The notes: generated from the sequence alone by a model not told the origin. 43,403 nucleotides of DNA from Gemmatimonadota bacterium (GCA_002724215.1 PBOD01000170.1:1-43403); one strand, 5' to 3'. Positions 1-8,587 are shown, numbered from the stretch's first letter. Program-made: numbers and translations.

Positions 1-49
1 GGGCGAATTTGAGGTCTTCGTCGGTGTCGCCGGACATGGCCAGTCGCAT
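1..49 (-). CDS. UxuA-like (mannonate dehydratase family) protein, N-terminal fragment
   Basis: Only the first 16 codons are inside the window; the gene runs off the left edge. The peptide begins MRLAMSGDTDEDLKFA, which resembles the start of UxuA-like TIM-barrel proteins, where an early strand is followed by a DEDLKFA-type helix. A strong ribosome-binding site (GGAGGAG) lies about 6 bases before the ATG at 47-49, so the start is well supported. The family call rests on very few residues and on the two clear UxuA-like genes at 6511-7485 and 7490-8560. It is divergent from the PhyH gene at 317. Confidence 0.5.
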   Translation of the reverse strand, partial: MRLAMSGDTDEDLKFA

Positions 50-231
50 GGTTTTCTCCTCCAGGGCTGCGGGTGATATTGCGCGCGCCGGCCGCGGTGG
101 GATTTTACCGCCGCAAAGGTCGGACTCGCTCGGCATGCCTCCTAGCTGGCGCTTTGCCTCGCAAGGCCGAGGCGCGGCACGGGCATGATTAAGAGCATTC
201 CCGGCGGGTCGGTCAATACGGGACGACGGGA

Positions 232-260
232 TTGACAATGCCGTTGATCGGATCTTGATT
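232..260 (+). promoter_or_regulatory. possible promoter of the PhyH-lactonase pair
   Basis: A perfect -35 box TTGACA (232-237) is followed after 17 bases by TTGATT (255-260), a poor -10 box with 3 of 6 matches. It lies in the 267-base divergent gap between the UxuA-like fragment and PhyH, about 55 bases before the PhyH start. The rest of this gap holds a short GCCTCG/CGAGGC hairpin (156-173) and nothing else I recognise. Confidence 0.25.
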
Positions 261-316
261 GGGCTGAGCCAGCGCCGTCCCCATGCAGTGTATCGATACC
301 GAGAAAGCAGGTCGAA

Positions 317-1471
317 ATGAGCAGCCCGCCAGCCTACCGCGCCCCTGCGTTTGCCGATTTCAAGCCGGAGCACGCCGCGCCCGGACCGACGCGCGAGCGG
401 CTGGCGCATCTCGAGGAGCACGGGTTCGTGATCATCGACGACTTTGCCGGCAGCCCCTGGATCGCCAGGCTGCGTGAAGCCGGGCGTCGCCTGACCGCGG
501 CCTGTGCCCCGGAAGTCGGCTACGATCGCATCGACACCTCCAAAGGTTACGTCCACCGCACGGGCGACGACGAGCCGTGGGCGATCCGCGGGATTATCCA
601 TCCAGCGTTCGAGGAGCCGGTTTTTGCGGAGTTTGGCGGATCGGACGAATTCTTCGGGTTTTGCTCGGCCTGGTGCAAGGGCCTGCGGCGCGAAGACGTG
701 GTCCTGAGCCACTGGCTGCTCTGGTGTAACCCCCGCCGGCAAGACCACGCGCTGGGCTGGCACCGCGACCTGTCCTGGTGGGGGACGGGTGAGCGCAAGC
801 CGTCGCAGCGGGACGACCGGGCGACGCGCGTTGAAGAGTATACTGAGGAAGTGGAGCGCAAGCGCTGGGAAGGGGTCCGAGCGGACAATAAAAAGCAAAT
901 AGAAGAGCGCAATGGTGTGAGCATGTTCCTGGCGCTTACCGACGACGAATGCCACGAGCTGATTCCGGGCACGCACAATCGCTGGCGTTCGCCGCTCGAG
1001 CACGACGTGCTGCTGCCGCGGAAGATGAAAGACGCGGGGATCCCCCATACGCCGAGCTGGAACGGCGAAGACCCCCTGCCCGGCCAGACGGCGATACGCC
1101 TGCGGGCGGGCCAGGCCCTGATCCGCAATGGCGCGACGATCCACACCGGTCATACCGTGCCGGGGCGGGAGCGAACGACCCTGGCCATCGGGTGGTCGAA
1201 GTGGGGCGGGCCGCCGGAAGGAGAGCCGAAGGTGGAGGATGCGCGCCTGGCCTGGATGCTGGATCCGGCGGTGCGCGATGCGCTGCCGCACGAGTGGATG
1301 CAGGCGGCGTGGGATCGCTATGCCGAGACGCGGATCCTCGGCGATACCCTCGAGGACCGCTATACGCCGTGGGATATCGAGCAGATCAAAGCCGGGCAGG
1401 TGCTCGGATGGCGAGGCGAATTGGAACGGCAAGCGGCCGCGGCGGGAGCGGACGGGGAGAAACGACGGTGA
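317..1471 (+). CDS. phytanoyl-CoA dioxygenase (PhyH) family protein
   Basis: A 384-residue Fe(II)/2-oxoglutarate-dependent oxygenase of the PhyH family, predicted cytoplasmic with no signal peptide. The iron-binding H-x-D is visible as HRD at residues 149-151 in GWHRDLSWW. The distal His is 276 or 279 (IHTGHTVPGRERTT), followed by Arg residues suited to binding 2-oxoglutarate. It is longer than the other PhyH proteins here because of a charged insert at about residues 155-200. The lactonase-like gene starts 37 bases downstream on the same strand, so the two are probably co-transcribed. The substrate cannot be predicted: PhyH proteins hydroxylate lipids, sugars, amino acids and secondary metabolites. 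The start is ATG 317 with a weak AGG upstream; a long overlapping ORF in another frame is a shadow. Confidence 0.85.
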   Translation: MSSPPAYRAPAFADFKPEHAAPGPTRERLAHLEEHGFVIIDDFAGSPWIARLREAGRRLTAACAPEVGYDRIDTSKGYVHRTGDDEPWAIRGIIHPAFEEPVFAEFGGSDEFFGFCSAWCKGLRREDVVLSHWLLWCNPRRQDHALGWHRDLSWWGTGERKPSQRDDRATRVEEYTEEVERKRWEGVRADNKKQIEERNGVSMFLALTDDECHELIPGTHNRWRSPLEHDVLLPRKMKDAGIPHTPSWNGEDPLPGQTAIRLRAGQALIRNGATIHTGHTVPGRERTTLAIGWSKWGGPPEGEPKVEDARLAWMLDPAVRDALPHEWMQAAWDRYAETRILGDTLEDRYTPWDIEQIKAGQVLGWRGELERQAAAAGADGEKRR

Positions 1472-1508
1472 CGTGAGCCGTCGCCTGTATACCATAAGGG
1501 AGCCTGCA

Positions 1509-2573
1509 ATGGCAGAACAGACAGTGTACATCGGGACCTATACCGAAAAACTGCCCTTTGTCGACGGCAAGGCCGCAGGCATTTACGCCTACCGCCTCGA
1601 TGCGGACAGCGGCGAACTGCACCACCTCAGCACGACTGTCGGGCCCCGCAATCCGTCCTATCTGGCGATCGATCCGCAGCGGCGCTTTCTGTATTCCGTA
1701 CAGGAAACCGAAGTCGGCGACGACCCCCGGGTCCACGCCTTCGCCGTGGCTGGCGACGGACTGCGCCCGCTCAATAGCCAACCGGCGCACGGCGGTTTGC
1801 CCTGCCATATCGCCGTCGATGCCACCGGCCGCTGCGTGGTGAGCGCCAACTACGAAACCGGCAGCGTTGCGGCCTATCCGATCGGCGAGGACGGCGCCCT
1901 CGCCGCTGCCGCCGCCGTCGTTCAGCACCAGGGCGCGGGCAGCGACCATCCGCGCCAGGTCGGCCCGCATGCTCACGGCGTGGTATTGAATGCCGCCAAC
2001 GACCGCCTGCTGGTGCCCGACCTCGGTCTCGATCAGGTGCTGGCTTACCGTTTTGATCCCGTCGGCAGCCTCGCGCCCGCCGATCCCCCGCACCTCAAAG
2101 TCCACACCGGCGCCGGGCCGCGGCACTTCATCTTCGATCCGCGGCAAGAGTACGGCTTTGTCCTGGGTGAAATGGATGCGACGATTACGGTCTGCGCCTA
2201 TCGCGATGGGATGCTAAACCCGGTTCAGCGCATCTCGACCCTGCCGGCCGACAGCACCGCGGACCCCTCGTGCGCCGAGATCGCCATGAGCGCGGACGGC
2301 CGTTTCGTCTACGCCTCCAATCGCGGCCACGATTCGATCGCCCGTTTCGCCTTTGCCGCTGGCGCGCTCACCGCCCTCGGGCACACCAGCACCCAGGGTC
2401 GGATCCCGCGCGACTTCGCGATTGACAGCACGGGTGATTTCCTGATCGTCGGCAACCAGGACAGCGATACGGTGGTCAGCTTCCGCATCGATCGCGAGAC
2501 GGGCGACCTGCAGCCGACGGGACACGTCGCCAGCGTGCCGAATCCCGTATGTATTTTGCCTGTGCAATTCTAG
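1509..2573 (+). CDS. lactonase family protein (YbhE/6-phosphogluconolactonase-type seven-bladed propeller)
   Basis: A 354-residue protein beginning MAEQTVYIGTYTEK, the usual opening of the Pgl (YbhE) lactonase family. Repeated blade signatures follow: NPSYLAIDPQRRFLYSVQE, LPCHIAVDATGRCVVSANYE, GPRHFIFDPRQEYGFVLGE, FVYASNRGHDSIARF and a closing DSDTVVSFRID. In this family the reaction is hydrolysis of 6-phosphogluconolactone or similar sugar lactones in the cytoplasm; many members have untested activity. The start is ATG 1509, preceded by AAGGGAG about 7 bases upstream; a longer ORF reading in from 1128 is not real because it overlaps PhyH in another frame. It lies downstream of PhyH and converges on the sulfatase across a 103-base gap. 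Confidence 0.85.
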   Translation: MAEQTVYIGTYTEKLPFVDGKAAGIYAYRLDADSGELHHLSTTVGPRNPSYLAIDPQRRFLYSVQETEVGDDPRVHAFAVAGDGLRPLNSQPAHGGLPCHIAVDATGRCVVSANYETGSVAAYPIGEDGALAAAAAVVQHQGAGSDHPRQVGPHAHGVVLNAANDRLLVPDLGLDQVLAYRFDPVGSLAPADPPHLKVHTGAGPRHFIFDPRQEYGFVLGEMDATITVCAYRDGMLNPVQRISTLPADSTADPSCAEIAMSADGRFVYASNRGHDSIARFAFAAGALTALGHTSTQGRIPRDFAIDSTGDFLIVGNQDSDTVVSFRIDRETGDLQPTGHVASVPNPVCILPVQF

Positions 2574-2676
2574 GCGGTCTGGCAGGACTATCCGCTCGGC
2601 GCAAAGGCCGCTATTGGGCACAAGGGGCGACACGGGGTATGAGAAGCGCTAAAATAAACCGCAGCCTGCCACCGAT

Positions 2677-4059
2677 TTAAAGTTTGATCGGCATCCCCGC
2701 CGGCGCCTTGCGGCCGCCGAAGAAGCGCTCGCGTAGGCGTCCGCGCATTTCCTCGCGCACCGCAGGCATTTCGTCTGCGATATTGTTCCGTTCTCCAGGG
2801 TCTTGTCGCAGGTCGTACAATTCGCAAATGTCGTTGTAGTTTTCGATGAACTTGTAGTCGCGATTGCGGATACAGCGAAAATTGTCGAGGAGGCTCGCCG
2901 TCTCGGTGCGGTGCTCAGTCGCTTCGCCGCACAATACTGGCGCGAAGGATTGGGCGTCGATATGCTCCTGCGCCCTCATCCCGGCCAGTTCGCAGATCGT
3001 CGCGTTGATGTCGATCAATTCGACCAGCGCGTCGGATACCTGGCCTGGTTCGATGCCCGGTCCGGCGACCAGCAGCGGGACGCGCAGCGCGGCCTCGCAC
3101 GGCACGTATTTGGCATACATGCCAAAATCGCCGAGCATTTCGCCGTGGTCGCTGGAAAAAACGATATAGGTGTTGTCGAGCATGCCCCGATGCTCCAGGG
3201 CGTCGAGCATGGTGCCGACCTGGTCGTCGATGGCTTCGATCGCCGCGCAGTACTGGCGCTGCGCCTCGGTGACAGCCTGGGGCGACAAACCCAGGTCGCG
3301 GTCTAATATCCACTGCGGCTTGCCGTTTTCGATCCTGGGAATTGCCTTCGGCATTTCCCGGTCGCGGTATTTGTCGGCGTATTCTCTTGGCGGATCGAAG
3401 GGGCTGTGCGGCCCGACGAAATTGACGACCATAAACCACGGATTCACGTCGGGTACGTCGGCGATCCACTCGGTGGCATAGCGCCCGATAAAGGCGTCTG
3501 CGAAAGCCTCTGTCGGCAAGACCGAGTCCCAGTTGGCGTGGCCCCAACCGACCTCGATGCGTTTCTGATAGTCGTCGATAAAATCGTCCAGCAGGCCCAG
3601 TTCCTGCAAATAATGGGAATACGGTCCGTTTGCCTTGCGTTGGTAGCCGGCCGCCATCTTGCCTTCGCAATCGTGTGGATGGGTAAAACCCAGGCGATAG
3701 GCGCCCGGGGGCTGGCCGTGCGGTCCCGCTGCGCCGAGTGGTCCCAGATGCAGTTTGCCGGTGCTCGCCACCCAGTAGCCGTGGTCGCGCAGACGCTGGT
3801 AGAAGGTCGGCGTGTCGTGCGCCGCTTTGCCAAAGCCGTTCATCAGTACCCCGGCGCGGATCGGCGAAAGCCCGGTCGCCAGGGCCATGCGCGACGCCGC
3901 GCAGACCGGGGCGTTGACCGCACACTGGGTAAAGCGCATGCCGCGCGCGGCGATGCGGTCGAGATTCGGGGTGTCGATCCACGCCGCGCCTGCCGCGCCC
4001 AGATAGTCGTAGCGGTGCTGGTCGTCGAAGACAAATAGGAAATTCGGTCGCTCGGCCAT
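2677..4059 (-). CDS. type I sulfatase (formylglycine-dependent)
   Basis: A 460-residue sulfatase of the alkaline phosphatase superfamily, which hydrolyses sulfate esters on glycans or small molecules. The metal-binding DD is at residues 12-13 (FVFDDQH), and the nucleophile motif starts at Cys53 in CAASRMALATG. The motif is C-x-A-S-R rather than the commoner C-x-P-S-R; the Cys must become formylglycine, and the maturase is not in this window. The second half has the SSDHGEMLGD metal motif. There is no signal peptide, so it is predicted cytoplasmic, acting on imported fragments. The ATG at 4059 has a GGAG about 10 bases upstream. It is divergent from the DUF6807 gene across 104 bases, suggesting a shared control region. 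Confidence 0.9.
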   Translation of the reverse strand: MAERPNFLFVFDDQHRYDYLGAAGAAWIDTPNLDRIAARGMRFTQCAVNAPVCAASRMALATGLSPIRAGVLMNGFGKAAHDTPTFYQRLRDHGYWVASTGKLHLGPLGAAGPHGQPPGAYRLGFTHPHDCEGKMAAGYQRKANGPYSHYLQELGLLDDFIDDYQKRIEVGWGHANWDSVLPTEAFADAFIGRYATEWIADVPDVNPWFMVVNFVGPHSPFDPPREYADKYRDREMPKAIPRIENGKPQWILDRDLGLSPQAVTEAQRQYCAAIEAIDDQVGTMLDALEHRGMLDNTYIVFSSDHGEMLGDFGMYAKYVPCEAALRVPLLVAGPGIEPGQVSDALVELIDINATICELAGMRAQEHIDAQSFAPVLCGEATEHRTETASLLDNFRCIRNRDYKFIENYNDICELYDLRQDPGERNNIADEMPAVREEMRGRLRERFFGGRKAPAGMPIKL

Positions 4060-4163
4060 GGACGGTAATCTCCGAGAAAATCGGCGAACTTGCCGTGGGC
4101 GGTGTGGGCTGGTTTATTTCGGGGTTGGCGGATCTGTGACTGAATATCTACCCAGGAGACTCG

Positions 4164-5078
4164 ATGGAAACTAACGCATTCCGCGCTGAGCACAAAGACT
4201 CGCAAATAGACGTACTGCGCGAGGGATCGTCCGACCCAATTGTCACCCAGGTGGCCGGGTCGGACCACCGGCCCTACCTCCACCCGATCGCGGCGCCGGA
4301 CGGCGTCGGCGAGTTGACCGAATACAGCCCTGGCCACCATCCGCACCAGACCGGCCTCTACTGGGGCTTTACGCGGGTCAACGGCACTGCGAATACCGAT
4401 CCCGACCTGCTCAAGGAGTGGTTTTATAACAAGGATAAACCTGCGGCGATCCAGCGCCAGACCGGCCGCGATTTTTTTCACAACCCCGGCGCGGGCTTCT
4501 GGCAGCGGGCCGCAGCGGAGGTGCTGGTGGCGGCGGGCGCCGGGGTCGAATGGCGAACCGTATACCATATGCTGGATGACGCGGGAAATGCGATCCTGGT
4601 CGAAACCCAGACCTGGTCGCTGGGCGCAAGGGCCGGGTGTCTCGTTCTCGATCTGGTATGGCGGGGCGCGGCGCAGGTCGATATCAGGATTGGCGAGTTC
4701 GCCTATGGCGGGATGTTTTTGCGCATGCCCTATCGGCCGGAGAACGGCGGGCGGATTTTAAATAGCGAGGGCGCGGACCAGCCGGGCGCGGAAGGGCAGC
4801 GGGCGCGCTGGGTCGGCGTCGAGATGCCGATTCCCGGTCGCGAAAGGGCGGCTGCGCCGCAGTGCTGGATCGCGATTATGGACCATCCCTCCAACCCCGA
4901 ACACCCGACTCCGTGGCGGGCCGACGGCCAGCTCGGCGTCGGCCCGTGCCGCGCGCTGGCGGGGGATTGGGAAATTCCAGCGGGTGCGGCCGCGATATTT
5001 CGCCACCGTCTGCTGGTCGCTTGCGGAGCGTTGGATCGCGAGGGTATCGAGCGGGAGTGGGAAGCGTTCAGCACCTGA
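4164..5078 (+). CDS. DUF6807 (PmoA-like) family protein
   Basis: A 304-residue protein of the family PF14100, once called methane oxygenase PmoA and now DUF6807. The signature is HHPHQTGLYWGFTRVNG at about residues 57-73, followed by a beta-rich fold with regular W/R-rich strands. Despite the old name, there is no reason to link it to methane oxidation: members are soluble and often sit next to sulfatases, dehydrogenases and glycoside hydrolases in glycan-degrading bacteria. Here it is divergent from a sulfatase, in keeping with a sugar-related role. The reaction is unknown. The ATG at 4164 has AGGAG about 6 bases upstream (CCAGGAGACTCG). Confidence 0.8.
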   Translation: METNAFRAEHKDSQIDVLREGSSDPIVTQVAGSDHRPYLHPIAAPDGVGELTEYSPGHHPHQTGLYWGFTRVNGTANTDPDLLKEWFYNKDKPAAIQRQTGRDFFHNPGAGFWQRAAAEVLVAAGAGVEWRTVYHMLDDAGNAILVETQTWSLGARAGCLVLDLVWRGAAQVDIRIGEFAYGGMFLRMPYRPENGGRILNSEGADQPGAEGQRARWVGVEMPIPGRERAAAPQCWIAIMDHPSNPEHPTPWRADGQLGVGPCRALAGDWEIPAGAAAIFRHRLLVACGALDREGIEREWEAFST

Positions 5079-5180
5079 GCGCGGTGCGGCGGTCGGGCGC
5101 TGCGCAGTCTCCCACCTCTGGCCACAGGTGCAGCTCGAGAATGCGTAGCCCCAGCTGGGCGGCGAGTTGTTGTATAGTAG

Positions 5181-5318
5181 CCATGGCGGAAAATACCGAC
5201 ATGGGCAATGCAGTGGACGCTGGGCGGCAACAATCTGCTCAACTACAACTACACCCAACTCGAGCGAAATCGGGGCGAGATCCGCAATGGGGTCGTGGCC
5301 GTCAACGGCTCGTTCTGA
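5181..5318 (+). pseudogene. possible remnant of an outer-membrane receptor C-terminus
   Basis: Between the DUF6807 gene and the metallophosphoesterase, one plus-strand frame is open from just after a TAG at 5178-5180 to a TGA at 5316-5318. Its last 36 residues, starting at Met 5208, include TLGGNNLLNYNYTQLE and end GVVAVNGSF. The NLLN..Y motif about 25 residues before a terminal Phe resembles the end of TonB-dependent receptors and other outer-membrane barrels. No upstream part of such a gene is visible. It overlaps the 3' end of the minus-strand gene by 17 bases. It may be a decayed fragment or chance. Confidence 0.25.
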
Positions 5319-6273
5319 TCCCGGCTTTGATTTGGCCCAAGGGGGCTTCCACCACCGGCGTGCCTATGTCGTCGCGGAGTTCCAGATCGAAAGACCCCTG
5401 AGAAAGGGTATCCTCCTCGAAGATATCCTTGATCGGTGAGTAGGTGTAGTAGTCGACCTTGTCTTCGAGCGGTCTAAACACATAATATCGGAGCAGCATG
5501 ATCTCCTGTTTGTCGCACTGATAATCGACGACGAAGTTTTGCGCCACCCCGCCCTCCGGGCCAAAGGTCACAAAACGCGTCTCCCGCGCGCAACTGTGTC
5601 CCGCGTTGGACATGACGATATTGTCGTGCTGGGTCAGAATATCCCGTTTGATCGTACTCGTTTCCAGGGTGTCGTGGGTGCCCAGCAATACTTTGTGGTC
5701 GGGGTGGGCGGCGATGACTTGACTGGCCCACTGGCGTGCGCCGGGATTGTCGGTACCCCAGGGGTCGTGCGACTGGATATTTATGAATAGAAAATCCTCG
5801 CCGTAGAAATTGAATAGCTGGTAGGAGTTGTGGATCCCCTCGTAACTCCCGCCCCACCAGGGCTCGCCTTCGAAATTGGCTACCGGGAAGTATTTGTTGA
5901 TTGAGCTGATACTGTCGTGGTTGCCCTGGTTTACCGCAAAGGGGATCTCGCCGTAGAGCTTGTTCCAGGCGGCGCTGGCCCGATCCCATTCGGCAAAGAA
6001 ACTGCCGCTCTCCACAATATCACCCAGTCCCTGCACGAACTTTATATTGAGTTGGTTGCGCGTTGCCACCAGCCAGTCGAAGGCGTCGTGCATATAGGCG
6101 ATGGGCGCATTGCCCCTGTTTTGCGAATAGTGCTGGGTATCGGGGATGACGACAAGCGTCCATTCGCCCTTATTGCGATCGGCGACCAGACGGTTATCAA
6201 CCGCCTCGCCGGCAGATGCAAAAGCCGCCATGTGGACGGCAATAAAGAGGGCGCAACAACGGGTCGTGGTCAA
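5302..6273 (-). CDS. secreted metallophosphoesterase (calcineurin-like)
   Basis: A 323-residue calcineurin-like phosphoesterase with dinuclear metal motifs: PDTQ (a known variant of D-x-H), GLGDIVE (GD), QGNHDS (GNHD), GTHDT and AGHSC. I place the start at the TTG at 6271-6273, which gives a clean signal peptide (MTTTRCCALFIAVHM, then AAFASAGEA), so the protein would be exported. The open frame runs on to a GTG at 6402, but that would put about 45 polar residues before the hydrophobic stretch and has no visible ribosome-binding site. The substrate is unknown. It is divergent from the UxuA-like gene at 6511 across 237 bases. Confidence 0.8.
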   Translation of the reverse strand: MTTTRCCALFIAVHMAAFASAGEAVDNRLVADRNKGEWTLVVIPDTQHYSQNRGNAPIAYMHDAFDWLVATRNQLNIKFVQGLGDIVESGSFFAEWDRASAAWNKLYGEIPFAVNQGNHDSISSINKYFPVANFEGEPWWGGSYEGIHNSYQLFNFYGEDFLFINIQSHDPWGTDNPGARQWASQVIAAHPDHKVLLGTHDTLETSTIKRDILTQHDNIVMSNAGHSCARETRFVTFGPEGGVAQNFVVDYQCDKQEIMLLRYYVFRPLEDKVDYYTYSPIKDIFEEDTLSQGSFDLELRDDIGTPVVEAPLGQIKAGIRTSR

Positions 6274-6465
6274 TTTACACGTCTTTTCTTTTATATGGTG
6301 GACCGCTTTGCGTTTAAGATAATCAAAGAAAACACGCCCGATAGCAACGGGTCGGGTAGTCGCTACCGGTGGCGGGCATGGAGGATATTTCCATTTGTGC
6401 ACTTGTACGAATGAGCTACGTACTTCCCGTTGTATGTAGTTGATGCTTTGCTCGGGATTGTGTTA

Positions 6466-6494
6466 ATTGGCGGCCCAACCCCTCCTACGCCAAT
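6466..6494. promoter_or_regulatory. inverted repeat ATTGGCG-N15-CGCCAAT, possible operator
   Basis: Perfect 7-base arms (6466-6472 and 6488-6494) separated by 15 bases end 4 bases before the GGAG ribosome-binding site of the UxuA-like gene at 6511. A repressor bound here could block transcription or translation of that gene. Chance occurrence is possible. Confidence 0.3.
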
Positions 6495-6510
6495 AGATGG
6501 AGCGACTGCC

Positions 6511-7485
6511 GTGATAAAAATCGCCATATGTCTCCCGCCCGAGCCCAGCCTGTCGATGACCATGATGCGCCAGTGCGGCGTCGAGTACGCCGTATGCCAC
6601 GGCGGCCTCGAGACCATACCTGGCGCCGCGGCTGAAGACCAGCCCTGGAGCCTGTCTTCGCTGCGCAGCGTGAAAGAGACGTACGAAGCGCTAGGCTTGG
6701 AACTGGCCGTGTGGGAGGGGCGCCCGAATATGGAGAAGATCAAACTGGGCTTGCCCGGCCGCGACGAGGAAATCGAGGTCGTGTGCCAGATGCTGCGCAA
6801 TATGGGCGAACTGGGCATACCGGTGTGGTGCAGCATGTGGATGCCGATACTGGGCGTGATGCGAACCTCGTTTGAGATCCCGACGCGCGCCGGCGCTCGC
6901 GTGAGCGGCTTCGACCACGCTGCGTTGGCGGGCGAGCCGCTGACCGAGCACGGCGTCATCAGCGAGGATGAGCAGTGGGAAAACCTGCGTTATTTTCTGG
7001 AGCGCACGGTTCCGGCCGCCGAAAGGGCGGGCGTCAAAATGGCCATGCATCCCGACGACCCGCCGCTATCGCCTATTCGCGGGGTGGCCCGCATTATGAG
7101 TAATCTCGACAACTATCAGCGCTTGGTCGATCTGGTCCCCAGCGAGATGAACGGCATCGGCCTGTGCCAGGGCAACTTCGCGCTGATGACCGACGACCTG
7201 CCCGCCGCCATTCGTCACTTCGGCGGCCAGGGCAAGATCCACTTCGTGCACTTCCGCGACGTGCGCGGTACTCCGGATAATTTCACCGAGGCCTTCCACG
7301 ACGACGGCCAGACCGACCTCGTCGAGTGCATGCGTGCCTATCGCGACATCGGCTACGAGGGCGTGCTGCGCCCCGACCACTACCCCAAGATGGGCGACGA
7401 CGACTACGCCGACGAGCATTGCATGGCGCGCCTCTTCGCCGTCGGCTATCTCAAGGGCATCCGCGAATCCGTCTACACGGAATAG
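6511..7485 (+). CDS. mannonate dehydratase (UxuA-like) family protein
   Basis: A 324-residue TIM-barrel protein of the UxuA family. UxuA dehydrates D-mannonate to 2-keto-3-deoxygluconate in uronate breakdown. Diagnostic motifs are AMHPDDPP (His180), LCQGNF (Cys219), VHFRDVRG (His247) followed by FTEAFHDDGQTDL, and LRPDHYP (Asp289-His290); these match the metal and catalytic positions of UxuA. The start is GTG 6511 with GGAG 8 bases upstream; an in-frame ATG at 6430 would add 27 unlikely residues. It may be a true mannonate dehydratase or act on a related sugar acid. It converges on a paralogue that ends only 4 bases away. Confidence 0.8.
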   Translation: MIKIAICLPPEPSLSMTMMRQCGVEYAVCHGGLETIPGAAAEDQPWSLSSLRSVKETYEALGLELAVWEGRPNMEKIKLGLPGRDEEIEVVCQMLRNMGELGIPVWCSMWMPILGVMRTSFEIPTRAGARVSGFDHAALAGEPLTEHGVISEDEQWENLRYFLERTVPAAERAGVKMAMHPDDPPLSPIRGVARIMSNLDNYQRLVDLVPSEMNGIGLCQGNFALMTDDLPAAIRHFGGQGKIHFVHFRDVRGTPDNFTEAFHDDGQTDLVECMRAYRDIGYEGVLRPDHYPKMGDDDYADEHCMARLFAVGYLKGIRESVYTE

Positions 7486-7489
7486 GCGC

Positions 7490-8560
7490 TCAGGCGTAGA
7501 CCGCCTGGATCATGGCGTTGATATAGCCGAAGCAATACGCGTAGGCCTGGTAGGATCTATTGGGGTCGTCGTCGGTCCACGGCACGTGGTCGGGGTCGAT
7601 GCCGTAGCAGTAGTCCACGTCCTTGAGCGCCTTCAATACCTTGAAGAAATCCATATCGCCCTCGTCGGGCAGAGCTTCGCGGAAGCTGTAGCGTTTGCCC
7701 ATGAGGTTGCGGTAGTGCACCAGGAAGATGGTATCGCGGCTGCCGAAGTACTCGATGAAGGGAAAGATCTCCGTCGCCGAATCCTGGCACATTTCGGCGA
7801 TCGAGCCGACGCAGAAGTTCCAGCCGTGGTAGGGGCTGCGCTGGATCTCGATAAAGCGCTGCATGCCCTCGTAGTCGTTGAGCACCTTATCGACACCCTT
7901 GTAGCCGGGGGGCGTCGGCGGGTCTTCCTGCGAATTGCCGAGGCGGACCTTGTACTCCTCCGCTACGGGTACTATCCGCTCCAGCAGATACTCGATGCGT
8001 TCCCAGTGCATCTCGGCGGTGACGCGCCCGGCGTCGGTCAAGGTTTCCTGCTCCTCTTTGGGGATCTTGTCGAGGCGGAAGGCGGTGTGCATATAGCCGC
8101 CGCGGCCCTCTTCGGGCTCGGTGCGGTCAATGGGCAAGACGCAGGTGTTGTAGCGCAGCGAGTCGATACCGGCCCGGGACGCGGTGCGGATCATGTCGCA
8201 AACGATGTCGATATCGCGGTCGCGGTCGGGGCTCTTGCCGTAGAAGATGATGCTGGGCAGTTGCTCGTAGATCGGGATCGAGCTCATGTCGGGGGAAATC
8301 CCGAAGGCCTCGTGGCGCTCCCGCACCTGCTCCAGCTCGTCCTGTTTCCAGCCGATGCCAGGGTGGAAGGGGAAGATGACACCCTTGTGGTGCACGCCAT
8401 TGCGCTGCAAAAAGCGCAACTCCTCGTCGGACGAGCCGAAGCTCTGGGTGCGGACGTACATGCGCTCGCCCTTGGCCGGTGTAGACGCTGCAGTTCCGGC
8501 GGCGGACGCGGCGGCTTCACCGGCGGCGAGGCCTTTTTCGTAGGGGTCGGTTGTCGCCAT
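7490..8560 (-). CDS. UxuA-like family protein with altered metal-site motif
   Basis: A 356-residue relative of UxuA. Aligned motifs are NFCVGS (Cys250), VHYRNLMG (His282) with FREALPDEGDMDFF, and IDPDHVPW (Asp324-His325). The HPDDPP motif of UxuA is SQEDPP here (residues 210-215), so its conserved His is replaced by Ser. The N-terminus carries an Ala-rich, probably disordered stretch (residues 10-30). I start at ATG 8560, with GGAGC about 8 bases upstream, not at the in-frame codon at 8617. The altered site suggests a different substrate or a related isomerase/epimerase chemistry. It lies 63 bases downstream of the RND exporter gene on the same strand, with a hairpin between them. Confidence 0.75.
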   Translation of the reverse strand: MATTDPYEKGLAAGEAAASAAGTAASTPAKGERMYVRTQSFGSSDEELRFLQRNGVHHKGVIFPFHPGIGWKQDELEQVRERHEAFGISPDMSSIPIYEQLPSIIFYGKSPDRDRDIDIVCDMIRTASRAGIDSLRYNTCVLPIDRTEPEEGRGGYMHTAFRLDKIPKEEQETLTDAGRVTAEMHWERIEYLLERIVPVAEEYKVRLGNSQEDPPTPPGYKGVDKVLNDYEGMQRFIEIQRSPYHGWNFCVGSIAEMCQDSATEIFPFIEYFGSRDTIFLVHYRNLMGKRYSFREALPDEGDMDFFKVLKALKDVDYCYGIDPDHVPWTDDDPNRSYQAYAYCFGYINAMIQAVYA

Positions 8561-8587
8561 GGTTTGTGCTCCGTGTTTGAGGGTTGA

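Noticed and set aside
1128-1508. Upstream extension of the lactonase ORF
   Set aside because: This part overlaps the PhyH gene in another frame, and a good ribosome-binding site lies at ATG 1509.
2568-2676. Inverted pair CGGTCTGGCAGG / CCTGCCACCG in the gap between lactonase and sulfatase genes
   Set aside because: The arms are imperfect and about 80 bases apart with no T-tract, so it is not a convincing terminator.
7334-8587. Long plus-strand ORF (417 codons) opposite the UxuA-like gene
   Set aside because: It is antisense to a gene with clear family motifs and starts inside another gene in a different frame; high-GC DNA produces such shadow ORFs.
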